Assembly: GCA_949987565.1 (NCBI GenBank)
Contig: OX465110.1
Coordinates: 20,789,773-20,853,772 of the forward strand
DNA from: Luidia sarsii
Taxonomy: Eukaryota; Echinodermata; Asteroidea; Paxillosida; Luidiidae
Reading direction: 5' to 3'
Length of the DNA: 64,000 bases
Shown here: piece after piece, positions 23,082 to 36,300 of the stretch
Layout of the letters: each line of letters starts with the position of its first letter
How positions within the stretch are numbered: position 1 is the stretch's first letter
Notes under the pieces: generated by a model
Database searches by the model: none
What the model was told of the DNA's origin: nothing
The model's input: only the letters and a program-made list of their open reading frames with translations
Translations under genes and position numbers: made by a program

Positions 23082-25547
23082 TTAAGATCGATAATTGGGC
23101 TCTTTGGCCTCGAAGACTTTCTTGAGTGAGTTGAAGTGGGCGTTGATGTACATGTCTCCATAGTTGTTGTAATAGTCAGATACTTCTTGGCAGACCTTCT
23201 CTGTGGCTTCGGCGAGCTCTCTCCCAGTTGCCTCGGCTATCATCTGAAAACAAAACCAAATACAGACACGATCAGGATTTCATCTTTGTCTCGTGTCAGG
23301 CCAGTATGGCTACCCAAGGTTCCCAATTTGTTGGCGGCCTATCATCAAGCCGCCTATACATGTATGTTGAAATAGAGATGGTGACGTTTTCCTCACCTGG
23401 TACATGGCAGCTCTTTCAAAGTAGTAGAGGTTGTCAAAGGCAAATGCAGCTGATTTGCCGACAGACAGCACGCCGTGATTCCCCATGATCATCATTTGTT
23501 TGTCTCGTAGATTCCTGGCCAGGCGTTCACTCTCGTTCCCAGTATCGCCCAATCCTTCATACCCGATGTCATAGGCGATCTTCCCATAGAATCTCATGGA
23601 ATTCTGGTGAACCATCTTCAATCTAGGATCTTTAAGGCAACCTGTTGATGAAAGAGAAACGGCAAGTAACGAATAGTTAGGTTTTCTTTCAAGTTGAATA
23701 TCTGAACTGTTTCTTTTCTTGATAACTTCAGAAGACCACTGAAAATACGGCTAATTTTGAGGGTTAACCTGTTATTAAGTTACCCTTTGTATTGAAGAAT
23801 TCAGAGATGGAATTGGAAGATCTGTGTGCAGCTAAGTTTGGATAGAACAGTCGGTTCCTCATCTTTATAAATTGATGGAAAAACGAACTGCATCCAACTT
23901 GAGTGATCCCCGAACTGCTGTAGCCAGGTTTACAACAATTGTTCTTTGCAAATGAAAGCAGGGGTGTGATCCCTGGAGATATACGGCAGTTAATGGTTGA
24001 ATGCTTCTGACTGGCGCCCCCACCCCGGCAAAGACTACTGTAGTTGACTATTTGGGAAGGCTGCCATCTAAAGGCTGGATAGCTCAGATGGTAAGAGCAC
24101 TGGTACTGTGCATAAATCTAGAGGTCTCGGATTCCTTGTACAGTCAAAGTTTTCTTTGCCATTTTTCCAAATCTGTGTCAGGCCAGGCTAGCAGCCTTTG
24201 AGAAAGGTCCAGCTAGGACTGAAACATTAAACCTTCACAGTAAGCATCTTCAAACCATCGATTCTTTGAAGACGGAATGACTCACTGAGTGCTGTTGCAT
24301 ACGGAGGATGTGCATGCATGACACTGGTGACTTTATCTCCCAGGGCTCTGTAGACATCGGTGTGGATGCACACAGCACTGTCCTCAGCAACCCCTTCACC
24401 CTCGACCACCTTACGACTATCTATGTCCACACCCAGTAAACAGCTGGCCGTCACCTTGGGGTCAAAGGTCAAAGGTGAGATGGGGTAAAGGTCAATGGTA
24501 AGATGGGGTCATGGTCATGACTCTTAGAAATGTTGTCATTCCTCTAATAACTTGCACGGACCAACATGCCCTGATCTTGTAACGATAATTTTTTGGTAAA
24601 AAGTCAAAAGTAAAAGAATATCGGGGTTTGACTTTATTAGTGGCCAGAATGCCTGAGGTCATTTAAAATGGCTTCAGGCCACTGTAACATTTGGTTTAGT
24701 GGCCCAAATGGCCAGCTTTTCTGGCCGAAGGATGGGCCTGTGAATGGAATATCCTTAGAAACAACCATGGCCGATAGCTATGGATGTAAGGATGTAATAT
24801 CTGGGCCCCAATCCACTGAGCTGCCTTAGGTATGAGTAGAGTACCTAAGCAGGAAAAGTATTCAAAAAAGATGCTCAATGCATTTGATTTGATTTCAAAC
24901 ATCAAAGGCTTCTGCCTTTGACTTTCAGAAAGGTCCTGCTAGGATCAAAACGCCAGGCCCACTAAATTTTGAGAATTGCCTTTAAGAAAGGTGCAAAAAT
25001 GATGGTGCTTGAAAGCATCTCTGGTTTCTAAGCACCTGACTCCAATGTGTTCCATATGGGATGAGTAACATCACGTCTCCATTGCCATTGCTGGCAGGTG
25101 CTTTGATGGTCAGGTGGTTACACGCCCCTTCTCCCAGACCATAGTAATCCAGTGCACGGTAGCTCAGCGCTAAATCCTCCCTAGCTTGCTGATTGGTCAG
25201 TTGAAACTTGACCCTCGTGGTGCAGAGTGATCGTCTGAAATTGCAAATCAAAAAAGTGCTGAAAAAAACCGAATGAGGCTAAAATTTTAATATTCGGGTG
25301 ACTACAGTCTGTACAGTCACCCGAATCTCAAAATTTCAATAGTCCATAAAAAAGGGGTGACTTGTCGGGTCCAAGTTACTCGGACTACCACTACCACTAT
25401 CACTCAGTATCACTATCAGTACCAATCGTCCAATGCACCATTTTCCAAGTGGAGTATGAAATGGAGAACTTACCCAGCATATTTGTTGAATGATTTTGCA
25501 GCAAAAGCTGCTCGGAAAAGAGCACTGCCTGCAAATTTCGTCAACAT
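23082..25547 (-). CDS. Class II aldolase/adducin-head domain enzyme, likely mitochondrial, 5 exons
   Basis: Stand-alone class II aldolase/adducin N-terminal domain protein of 282 aa. The family contains zinc-dependent aldolases and dehydratases acting on sugar phosphates. The substrate here is unknown. Exons (reverse strand): 25547-25474, 25234-25036, 24454-24286, 23641-23397, 23243-23082. All are in phase with GT/AG borders. Seen: GLGEGACNHLT (residues 57-67), the phosphate-binding type segment; HAH at 138-140; and GNHG with His 203. The three His are the expected zinc ligands. The spectrin/actin-binding tail of true adducins is absent, and the protein stops after an amphipathic C-terminus. 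The chosen start gives MLTKFAGSALFRAAFAAKS, which is basic and Ala/Phe-rich without acidic residues, a typical mitochondrial presequence. An in-frame upstream ATG at 25691 would add 48 residues. It is convergent with PEPCK and in tandem with the next gene. Confidence 0.85.
23878..24175 (+). mobile_element. SINE-like copy in aldolase intron 3
   Basis: Full head (GAACTGCTGTAGCCAGGTTT, GGAGATATACGGCAGTTAAT), GGCGCCCCCACCCCGGC, one A-box unit, and a degenerate B-box region. Opposite in sense to the host gene. Confidence 0.85.
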
Positions 25548-27325
25548 ATTGCATGCCCCACGTCTGGACTTGTGTATCAAGTTTGATACAGTTTGTGGAT
25601 ACAGTTTGTAGCACCGTGAGGTAGCGTCAATAAGTTTATTATTGCTCTGTGCACCCAGGTCAAGGGTCAAGAACGACGACGGCCGTTTCATGTAACCTTT
25701 TTTAGGGGTAAGTTAAATTTTCACACAAAAAATGAAGGGGATTGATTGATCGATCTTAGCAGGAATATTCTCAATTGTTCCTATGGAATTGTGACGTGCT
25801 TCGGGGCTTAGTAACGATTTTCCCCACAAAAATACATGATCAGAATATCACTGTGTGGAGTTTGATGGTGTATAGGCATTGTAACTGTGTAATCGTTTTT
25901 TTTTTTTTTTACTGATGCTGCATGTAACAGTCATGATAGCTAATTGCAAATTAATCCTCGAGTCAATCAGGCTAATTAGGTAATTTCTAGGGCTTAATCT
26001 TAGTGAACGAACCAATGAAATGTGTTCATGGAAATCATGGGATAATGATTGGATGAATTTCTGAGGGGGGGGGACCCAATACAGGTTTATTTGGCCTGGC
26101 AAAACTTGCATTGCATTAATTTTTTCACCTAATTAGCTTCTGGTAATTAGTGAGAAAAATATAATTATGAAATGCAAATTATGGGTTTTGCATATTATGA
26201 CAATAATTATGATAATTGAACAAAAATGAAGTTCTTCTCATGCTAGGTCATATCACAAATACACCTATGTCACAATGAAGTTCATCTCAAAGGGTGGACA
26301 ACTTTTCAGATATTTCTCAAAGTTGTCTTACTGGGACAGAGGAGAGAATCCTATGAGGACATGGGAATGAATGAAGACAATTTCTACAAACATGAATTTG
26401 ACAAACATTAATTCTTCTTTATTGGTCCAAATGTGGCCGTTTCCACACGATTCATCTGCAAAGGAATTGACGGTAAACTTGTTCAAAAGTTTCATGTCAC
26501 TGTCAGTATTTCCTTTGTTTGATTTAAATAGAAAAAAAGCTGCATCCACTTTGTGCAATCCTCAAGATGCTGCGCAATCCCTTGAAATATACGGCAGTTA
26601 ATGGTTAGATTGCTTCTGACTGGCACCCCCACCCCGGCAAAGACTAGTTGACTATTAGGGAAGGCCACCATCTAAGGGCTGGATAGCTCAGATGGTAAGA
26701 GCGCTGGTGTGCCAAAGACTAGTTGACTATTAGGGAAGGCCACCATCTAAGGGCTGGATAGCTCAGATGGTAAGCGGTGCTGGTACACAAAACCAGACGT
26801 CTCAGGTTCAAGTCCTGATCCAGTCAAAGATTTCTCTGCCATTTCTCAAAATTGTTCCCATTCAGTTTTTCCTTTCTATGTCTGACTATAAATGAAACGG
26901 GTGGATTCCGCTCACAAATCGCAGTTGAAAACAGTTAGACTCTTGCTCAAAATGGCTACTTTTTTAAGATATACAAAATACACGTGTGATCGTGTACAGT
27001 CAAGATATCAAAAGATAATCCAATCTCAATGAACTGTAACTCTTTGAGCAAAGTTACACTGTACATGAAACTTGTTGGAAAGAAATAAGACATCTTGGTT
27101 ACTTCTTGCTTATTTGTCCCTTGATTCTATGAGACATTCTCACAGGAAAACCACTCTATCTCAGTTGCCATAGTAACATATTTCACACAACCGAAGTCTC
27201 ATCTCTGGTTGGACTATTCAATGTCCTGTTGCTATAGTTACTGATCTCTTGACCAAATTCTGGCATGGTTGCTTTCTTGACAACAATGTGGTCTTGATTC
27301 TGAAACTGTGCTGCCATCTTGGTTG
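25548..27325. other. Spacer between the aldolase promoter and the INTS8 3' end
   Basis: Holds the aldolase upstream region, a poly-T tract at about 25.90 kb, and the two-unit SINE copy at 26.54-26.89 kb. Nothing coding recognised. Confidence 0.6.
26540..26885 (+). mobile_element. SINE-like copy with two A-box units
   Basis: The head (AAATATACGGCAGTTAATGG) is followed by two 75-bp blocks with A box (starts near 26678 and 26753). Only the second has the B box (GGTTCAAGTCC) and tail. Between the aldolase and INTS8 genes. Confidence 0.85.
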
Positions 27326-30300
27326 CTATAGATACTGCTTGGCCATGGCTCTCAGGAATTTACAGGCTCGTTTCTGAGCGGCTACAGTCAGGATGTTGTC
27401 AGGGTTACTGGTGTTTAGTTCAGTTGCACTCAACGCTTGAATCTGGGGGTTGAAACACAAAATTATGAAATTGAAATATGCTCTATTCTGTGCCTCCTAT
27501 AAACATTAAAGTTATGAATTAGCATAAATAATATCATTAACTATCGCAAATCTTCATTAATCCAGCCCAGGTATTCCCAAAATTGAAAGGAAACTGGAGA
27601 GTAGGGTCCAAGCATGGTTTTCAAAAAGGGCTTGATGCCCCTCATTAACTCCCAATCCTCTTAAATCCATTTTCTGTTAAATTATATTGTGGAATTGTTG
27701 AAGGACACAGGACTGTAGGGCAAATCCACCATTAGTGTATGAGCTTGATATTTCATGACCTTAACCAATACAAATCCCATCAAATCCATCCACGATAATA
27801 CATGATTATGATAAACATGTCATTGTATGCAGAAGAGCAGTTTCTAGACATTTTAAAATTTGCCGTAATGATTACTTACGGCTCTTTGTTTTTTCTCTAC
27901 TTCATTCCGTTTATTATGCAGATCTGTGAGAGCATAGAGTCAAGGAAATAAAAAACTAAATTCGATTGGAATTATTATCCCTAATTTATGAAAAGACATT
28001 TAAACTGAAAGTGATTTTGTTTCATAACTAGGCCTTGTTTCAAATCTATATATTGAAATACAAAATCATAAAGGACTGCAAAGATGTGCTGTTTTCATGT
28101 GAAGAATTTTGAGCTTCTGAACTTTTGATCCAAACGGGATTTTTTCTTTTGGAGAGAGGTCCTGCTAGGATCGAAACATCAGACCCCCTAAATATGTGAG
28201 ATTTGCATATTCGTTCACTGAAATCAGTAAGCACTTTGCAACTGTTTGTGTAACTTAAAGAATCTCAAAAGTTAGAGGGCCTGACGTTTCGATCCCAGCA
28301 GGACCTTTCTCAAAGGTCCTGCTGGGATCGAAACATCAGGCCCTCTAACTTTTGAGATTAATGTATTGCAGGTCATTTTACTCAGTGAGCAGTTTGCAAC
28401 AGTTTTTTGTATTTACTTCATTACTGAAAGACGTTCAAATATTTCTTTTTTTCAGGCAAACCTCAATAATCCTAGAGACTGACTAGACCACATCCTAGGA
28501 GATATTCTTGAGAAAGGATACAGATGAGATACTCCAGTAAGGTCACATCCCAGATGCAGTCATACAATGTATCTCCAGCGTCGTAACTATGACCGAAAGA
28601 ACAAAATAACAGGTGATATATGTAAAGAATCATCAATCTTATTCCATATAAGGACATGTTCTTCTCTCATACTAAGCCCACTTCATGGAATAAATTACAG
28701 AAACAAATATGCAGGATTCACTCCTGGAAAACTGTAAAACCCTTTTGAAATCCATGGTTGCTGTCCTGCCTGCTACTTGTGGTGCTTGCATTGTATAGAT
28801 TCCCTATTGTTACTTTAGTCCCAGTGCCTGGAGTGCATATGGGTATTCCTTGAATACCAGTGTATGTAAATTGCTCCCTCTTCTTATATTGTGCACTTGC
28901 TGGCAGGCTTGGAGTTCTTTTGTTGCAGAGCTGGCATGGGCCGTATATAAGACCATTGTGTGGGGACCATGGGCAGTTGTGCTGTTCTGACTGATAGGGT
29001 ACTGTTGCATGTACTAGACGCTGTGCCTTAGCACATGGGCTGTAGTGTTGTGTTGTGTGGCCTTCAATCCTGTACGTTTTCAGGTATTGATTATTGATTT
29101 GTAAATCATGCCTCGTATGGCCATTTTTATCCTATCATACACAAGTATTTAATATGCACCCAAATTGTACATGGCACTATAAAAAGGTTGTTTATTAGAA
29201 CAAATGCACAATCATGATTTGTATATATGAACACAAATCAATTTTATTCCTCCACCTATGTAGGTGCAACTTAACCCGTATTTGTTCCTTGTAAATACCA
29301 CTTGGTTTCACATGCTTACTTAATCTTTGTTTTATATGATGTATGGATTTGCAGTCCACTACTTTATTGGTACCTTTCATAAATTTTTTAATTTTTTCTT
29401 CAAACATATAAATTTCAAACAAATTGAAAAAATAGCAGAGAACTTTCAATGGACTGGGATTTGAACCCCAGACCTCTGGTTTTGCGTAGAGCGCTGGTAA
29501 TTTATTTCTTATTAATTTGCTTGACCTGTGACAAGATTCTACACTTTGAGCCAATTTGTTTATTTTTGATAATTTTGATAAAGCAACCTGTCACAGAATT
29601 CCATTATTTGATATACTTCATTGTTACCATGTTATTTCCTGCAATGATTTGAATGCCAGAGCGTAATCCACCGGCTGCAGCAGTTGGCATAGCAACGCCA
29701 CCTGCGTGTAGCACTGCAGTTGGGTGCAGCATTTGATGAGACGACGGTAGACTTGATCTGACCAGACATCACGAGGGACAGGCACTTCAAAGAGTCGTGT
29801 GATGACGCTCGCTGACTGAAGATAGAACTGCAGAGCTGATGCATACTGGTTGTTAGCTGACGCCAAAAACAAGAGAAGAACAAAGTTATACATCACAACA
29901 CCAGCAGGTTAGTCAAGATCTAAACAATCAGAGGTTCGTGTTTTTGTTTACCTCTCAAGACCTTTCTCAGAGGTCCTGTTAGGATCAAATATTTTTAAAG
30001 GTAAACATTTCTCACATATCCTGACTTAAAGTAATATACAAAAATGTTGCAAACTGCTGCCTGACCAAAATTACCAAAATGCATCCTGACTTTGATCCGG
30101 ACTAGGATCGAAAACATCTAACCCTTTTTTATCAGTTTTAGATTTGTAGGATTTTAATAATTTAATTCAGAAAGCAGTGTGCAACAATTTTTTAACACTT
30201 TAGATTTGCAAAGACATCAATAATGTAATGGCTATTTTTAACACGGTGTTATTTATGTAGGGCGCCCTCATGTGGTCAAAAGAAGAGAGCTTATCGATCA

Positions 30301-33300
30301 ATGCTCAAGCATTGGCACACACTTATGTGTCATTATTTCGTCATAAACTTACCTCTAAAATGCCAACATAATGCAATGCATGAGTTCTGAAGATGATTTG
30401 CTAAGCCAGTGGAAATATGTGACCTTACATTGACCTGACCTCTGAGTGACCTCAACCCCCAAATGGACCCAGAGTCCGTCAATCTTACCATAGAAGTAAT
30501 CGGCCTGAGTCCGCAACCAAGATGGCTGACCTGGGCTGACAGTGATCACATGACTTATCAGCTGACTCATTGCCATGGTGACAGAATCCATATTGATGCT
30601 GTCCACACTTCAGAATAAATAAAAAAGGTCTCGTTAATTAAAATTAGTTAATTAGTCACTTTTTATATTTCTTAAGACCAATGTTCTTGTAAGACAACTG
30701 ACTCAGACATGGGACGAGAAAAGGAAGATTTTACGTCCAAGTTTGCTTCCAAATCGGTACGTACCAGACTGCATTAATGATAAGAATGATTGTACTGGTT
30801 TGAATGAAAATGGCAGTGTACAACCACAGTTTCAATTTCATTTCTGAAGGCTTAAACATCTTTCCCACATTTATAATCCCTCTATTCTGAGTATTCTGAG
30901 TTTGAGTGAGGTTTTACACCGAACTTTGTTTGAAGGTATTTTGCGGATGAACAAAAAACTCCCGAGATATCCTGGGTTAAAGAAAGAATTCTGATTAGAT
31001 TCTGGTTGCTTCGAGAAAACTTAAGAACCACCAGGACCCAAAAGAGAGGTCGGTGATCGTAGATGGATCAAGGAAAGGATCAGGCAACTTACTTGCTGAC
31101 TGTTGAAGGCCATAGTTGGCTGTACTCATGCGATAACTCATTGGTGCTATCGTCTCGGAGAAGATTGTGAAGTCTGACCAGGCAGGAGAGAATAACGGAC
31201 AGACAGAGGGGAGATCGCAGCTGCTTCAGGAACTGCAGGAACTCAAACCTGATGGAATCAAAAGAAGAACAAGACATTATCAATCTATATGACCTGGGGT
31301 CGATTTCACCAAACTCATCGTAACTTACTATCAATCGCAAGACAATGAGAGATGCACAGAAACCATACGGCCTATCACAACTTACGATGGGTTATCCATC
31401 GTAAGCTGAGCTACAATGCAGCGTAAATCCAGCTCAGCTGGGATAAATAGATGGGATTGAAGGCCATCAGAAGAGAAAGTTGATGGAATGTCGTCGGTAG
31501 AGTCATCAGAATGTCAACTCTTGATAGATTCACTGCTTATGGAAGGGACTTGAGCTTTTCTTCATGTTTGATTAGAACGCTTAGGTCAAGTCAGGTCTCG
31601 GCTGTTCGAGAACAACCCTGATAGTGTGTGATCCTGTTCCGAGTGCAGCGTTCTTGGGTCATGTTGCCTATTGGGATTGACCACGCCCTACTGACCACAC
31701 CCTAACTGAAATGAGCCACACCCTGTTGACAGGTGCCTAACCCACCTACCTGTGCATAAGAGCCAGTCTTGGTTCACGCTGCACGGTTGAAACGGTCTTT
31801 CCCGCGCTGTTTCTCTTCACCTGTCTGTTGCTGACGCTAAAGATCTGTAGAGTGGCATTCCACAGACAGGTGGAAGGCTTCTGGGTGTCCTTGCTGACTG
31901 ACAGGCCATGGCAGACTGTGGCTAGGACCTTACCAAGCTGATAGGAGGGAGATCAAAGTGGCAGAGATACGGGCAGTCACGAGGCTGATCACGCTTCTTG
32001 GAAACAGTTTGGGAATCTGCAACTCAAAAAACTAGAGGAGTTGGCAATTCCCTCGATCATCCACAGTAAAAGTCCCACGATTGCACAATTACTGCTGCTA
32101 ATCTTGCAATTCATGTGGCAACTTGCGTCAAAAAGAGTCTTTGTACTGATTTGTATTGCTTTGTTCTAAGCTGAAAAGAGTCTTTGTTTAGAATGTGGAC
32201 AATAGTGGCGCCCGGATTCGGAGGGGCCCGTCGGATAGTCAAACCAACGGAGCTCAGATTTCGGAGGTCCCAGCGCGAAGTGGTTAACAGTGGACTATCT
32301 GAACTGGATTTTATGTGTGTTGTGGAGCACTAACATTTCAGTATGCCTATACCCATGGTATTTGCTGGTTTAAGGATGGTTAGGGACAAAGCAATGAATA
32401 GATATGAGTGTGGTTACCATTGAGTACTGGGTACCGATGAAATCTGCTGCCGCAGCATCAATCCAGTTGCTAGAGTTGAGAAGATGTATGATACACTGAT
32501 CCAGTATCTGATCTCTGGGCGTGATGTCACGATCTACATTAAACCAAATCAATTCAAAATCCAATCGCAGTTAGAAATCTAAGAGGGGAGGGTCTGACAT
32601 TTCAATCCTTGTGGAAACCTTTCTCAAAGGCATTCAAAGTTGCTTGAATATTTGTCAATCTGGGTCATTCATGTTAGTAAGGAGTTTGCAACATTTTGGT
32701 AGTTCAATTAAAAATCAATACTTTTATTCTTCCAAATGATCTTTTTAAAATTAATCATTTCTAATCCTTGCAGTCACAGCTTTTTCTAGAAATCGGAGGA
32801 TGTTTGGTTTATTGCTTACCACTCTTAGCACTGGCAAGGCATGCTTGGATTCGTTGTGGTATTGTTGACTTTCCTGGCTCAATCTCCTGGTTAGTAGTGT
32901 CCCTACTCAATATTTCCACATAGAGTATTTCATGGAGGAGAGCTTTCTGAAGCTTGAAGGACGTGTCACGGACGAGACTGTGGGCTGCTTCCAGCAAGGA
33001 TTTAGCAGCTGAATAATTCTAAGAAATTGAGAGAAAAAAAACATTACAAATTTGGCAATGAAGTTTTGAATTTAATAATTTTGGGGAGAAATTTTTTTTT
33101 ATCGAAGTTTGCTTTGAAACTTCCTGCCATGTCAGATCTTATTCAGTTGTTTCAGAAAATCTCAAAATTAATGGGCCTGACATTTCGATCCTAGCAGGAC
33201 CTTCCTCAAAGGCAGAGTGACAAGGACAAAACAGATACAAGAAGGAAGGGGGAAGAGAGTGAATAGGACACGGATGAGAAACAAAGGACAAAGAGGATAA

Positions 33301-36300
33301 GCTGGTAGGGTGAGATCAAAGGGAAGGGCAAGAAATAGGGTAGGGATTAGTGAGAAGAAAATATTAAACTAAAAATCGCTTATTTAGACGAAGTTATTTG
33401 ATTTGGGGGATAACAGTTTGAGATCTTACCTTGATTTGTGTGCAGTGTTTTGCCTTAACCAGTAGCAAAAACAACATGTCCTGTGTCTTCTTATTACCCA
33501 TACCATCTAAGATGAAAGCGTAGCTCTTCTCAATCTGCCACTGAAGAAATACCATACAAAGAAATTGTCAAACAAACCAAGGAAAAAACTTACTGAAAAC
33601 TTTTAAACAAATTGAAAAATTGGCAAAGAAAACTTTGACTGGAAAGGGAATTGAACCCGAGACCTCTGGATTAACGTACCAGTGCTCTTCCATTCTGAGC
33701 TATCCAGCCCTTAGATGGTGGCCTTCCCAAATAGGCAACTAGTCTTTGGCACACCAGTGCTCTTACCATCTGAGCTATCCAGCCCTTAGATGGTGGCCTT
33801 CCCTAATAGTCAACTAGTCTTTGGCACACCAGCGCTCTTACCATCTGAACTATCCAGCCTTAGATGGCGGCCTTCCCAAATTGTCAACTAGTCTACGGCA
33901 CACCAGTGCTCTTACCATCAGAGCTATCCAGCCCTTAGATGGTGGCCTTCCCTAATAGGCAACTAGTCTTTACCGGGGTGGGGATGCCATTCAGAAGCAA
34001 TTCAACCAATAACTGCCGTATATCTCTGAGGTTTTGCATTGGATTTTCAGGGAATGTTGTCACATACTTTCTTGGGGTTTTAGGACATAAATGAGAGAAG
34101 AAATGTCACAACCCTCTAGCTTACCTTGCTGCAAATGTTGGAATATCGTTTCCCTGGTCCAAGGCTATGCAGCTGTGTTAAGAGGTCTTCCAGTTCAGAC
34201 TGACTGTTGCTAAGCAACAAACGCTGCTCCAATCTCCCCAACTTCAGAGCCAAATTGTCTGCAAAATGATTGAAAATATCAAGTTAGTATATTTCTTGTG
34301 AAGTGAATTTTCCCCTGGTGTCCGGAGAAAGACTGATGTATATTCTGACCTGTTTTTGGTGGATCGCTGGTACCCTGCATGGGTGTGGTCTCATCTTCTG
34401 TCTCTCTTCCGCACAGTGCCAACAGTTCCTTCTTTGAAATGGTGTCTCCTAGCGACTGTTCCAGTTGCTTGGCAACCCTTTTGTCAGCGCTCAGCCATCT
34501 TCAAAAACAAATGTGACAAAAACAGACAATTAGCACAACTGCAACATAAACATAATGACCCTTTAAAAAAAAATCTTTAACATTTCATGGAGGTCTGTCT
34601 TAATTCTACTAATTGTCACAAACCTGATCAGAGTTTTAATTTTGTCCTTGTCTTTCTCGTTCTGCCGCATTCCATTCCTAATCAGCTGGATAATATAAAA
34701 AAAATGCAAATATAAATCACACTGATTTTGACAACCTTTTCCACTATTAACCAACTTGAAAAGATTTTAAGTGGAAGGTTTGCAGTGACACCATGTAGCA
34801 CTTCTCTTTCAAGGAGTGTGTTAGTCGTCTGACGACGAGCAGAGTACACACTGCCCGAAACGCTGAGTTACCGGCTCTTTTCAGAGCCACACTCCTTCTT
34901 GAAAGAGAAGTGCTACACGTTGTCACCGCAAACCTTCCACTTAGTATTTCCACCATGCAAACCTTCAAATCTTATTGAAAAGATGTTGCTTTGAACACAC
35001 AGCAAATTCCTTTAAAAGGAGACACACAAATCTTGTTGATATATGCCAAGAAGTGTCAGTTTATTCTAAAATCCCCAAGTTCCTCATTGACTTCTCTCTC
35101 ACCGTTCCCACGACCTCCAGGTTTTTCTCGGAGACTTGTCGAATGACGGCAAGATACTGAGGAGGAGCGGTCAGTCTTTCCTTGAAGTGACGGATGAGAT
35201 TGAGAAGGAGGACTTGAAGGACTGTCCGAGTGTCCACACTAGGTTGAGCCGCTAGGACGGTATTCAGCAGATGGTGACGATAAGACATAGGTGTCTCTAA
35301 TCTACGATTGTCTTCCTCCAAAAGACCAACAATGCCCTTCAGGGATGAAATCAAAAGATGGAAAGTTGAAAACAGATTCCTGAAAGATTAACTGCTTGTT
35401 CAGTGTTTCAGACCAAGTCACAGGTATTCCAGGATTTGGGCCAGAGAAGCAATTTGGTCTGGTAGCAGCATCCCTTCAGTATCTGCCAAGAGGTGCTGGA
35501 CATACTGCAAGTACAATGTGCGAGGCCGTCCTGGTTTCCTCTTCCCATGGAACATAGAGAGTATACTATGACTGTATGTGTCATTAAGTATACAGTGCTA
35601 TTGCACACAGCGTAGGGCAACTCCTCACAGAACTAGCTGAGTATCCTGACAGCTTTCATCTCCTTCCCTCAATCCAACGCTCACCTTGAATCCATGCCGT
35701 CTGGATTTCTCTATCTGCTGAAGCATCATGCATTGTGGGATGGATGAGGGCGGTTGCCATTGGTTACCGTCTGCCCTACAGGCGGCGAGGTAACCCTGCA
35801 GGGTGGATGAGTCGATGTCGCAGAACACGGATCCTGACAACTATGGAATCAATCGAAAACAAACATGTGGTTAACATTTCAAACTCTTGGCTCTCAGGTA
35901 AGGAGAAATTTTGATCCACTTTCTCCTCTTCCTCTTTCTTACTTCCTTCTCTCTTGCATCCATTCTCAGTAACCCTCTCCAGGCTAGGTCTTACAGAGAG
36001 ATTTTCATTTAAAAAAGACACAGGCAAGCATGACAAATATTGGCAACGGAAACTTTGACTGGACCGGGACTTGAACCCGAGACCTCTGGATTAACGTACC
36101 ACTGCTATCCCATCTGAGCTCTCCAGCCCTTAGATGGTGACCTTCCCTAATAGTCAACTACCAGAAGTCTTTGCCAGGGTGGGGCGCCAGTCAGAAGCAA
36201 TTGGTTGACAGTGGACTGTCAAAGATTGTGTCCAAAATTCTCAGTCGGTTATTCCTATGTTTGTTTAAAAACAAAATCACCAGAACATTGATATAAATTA

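Noticed and set aside
34975..35160. Plus-strand frame opposite INTS8 exon 9
   Set aside because: It is the antisense shadow of a well-supported exon.
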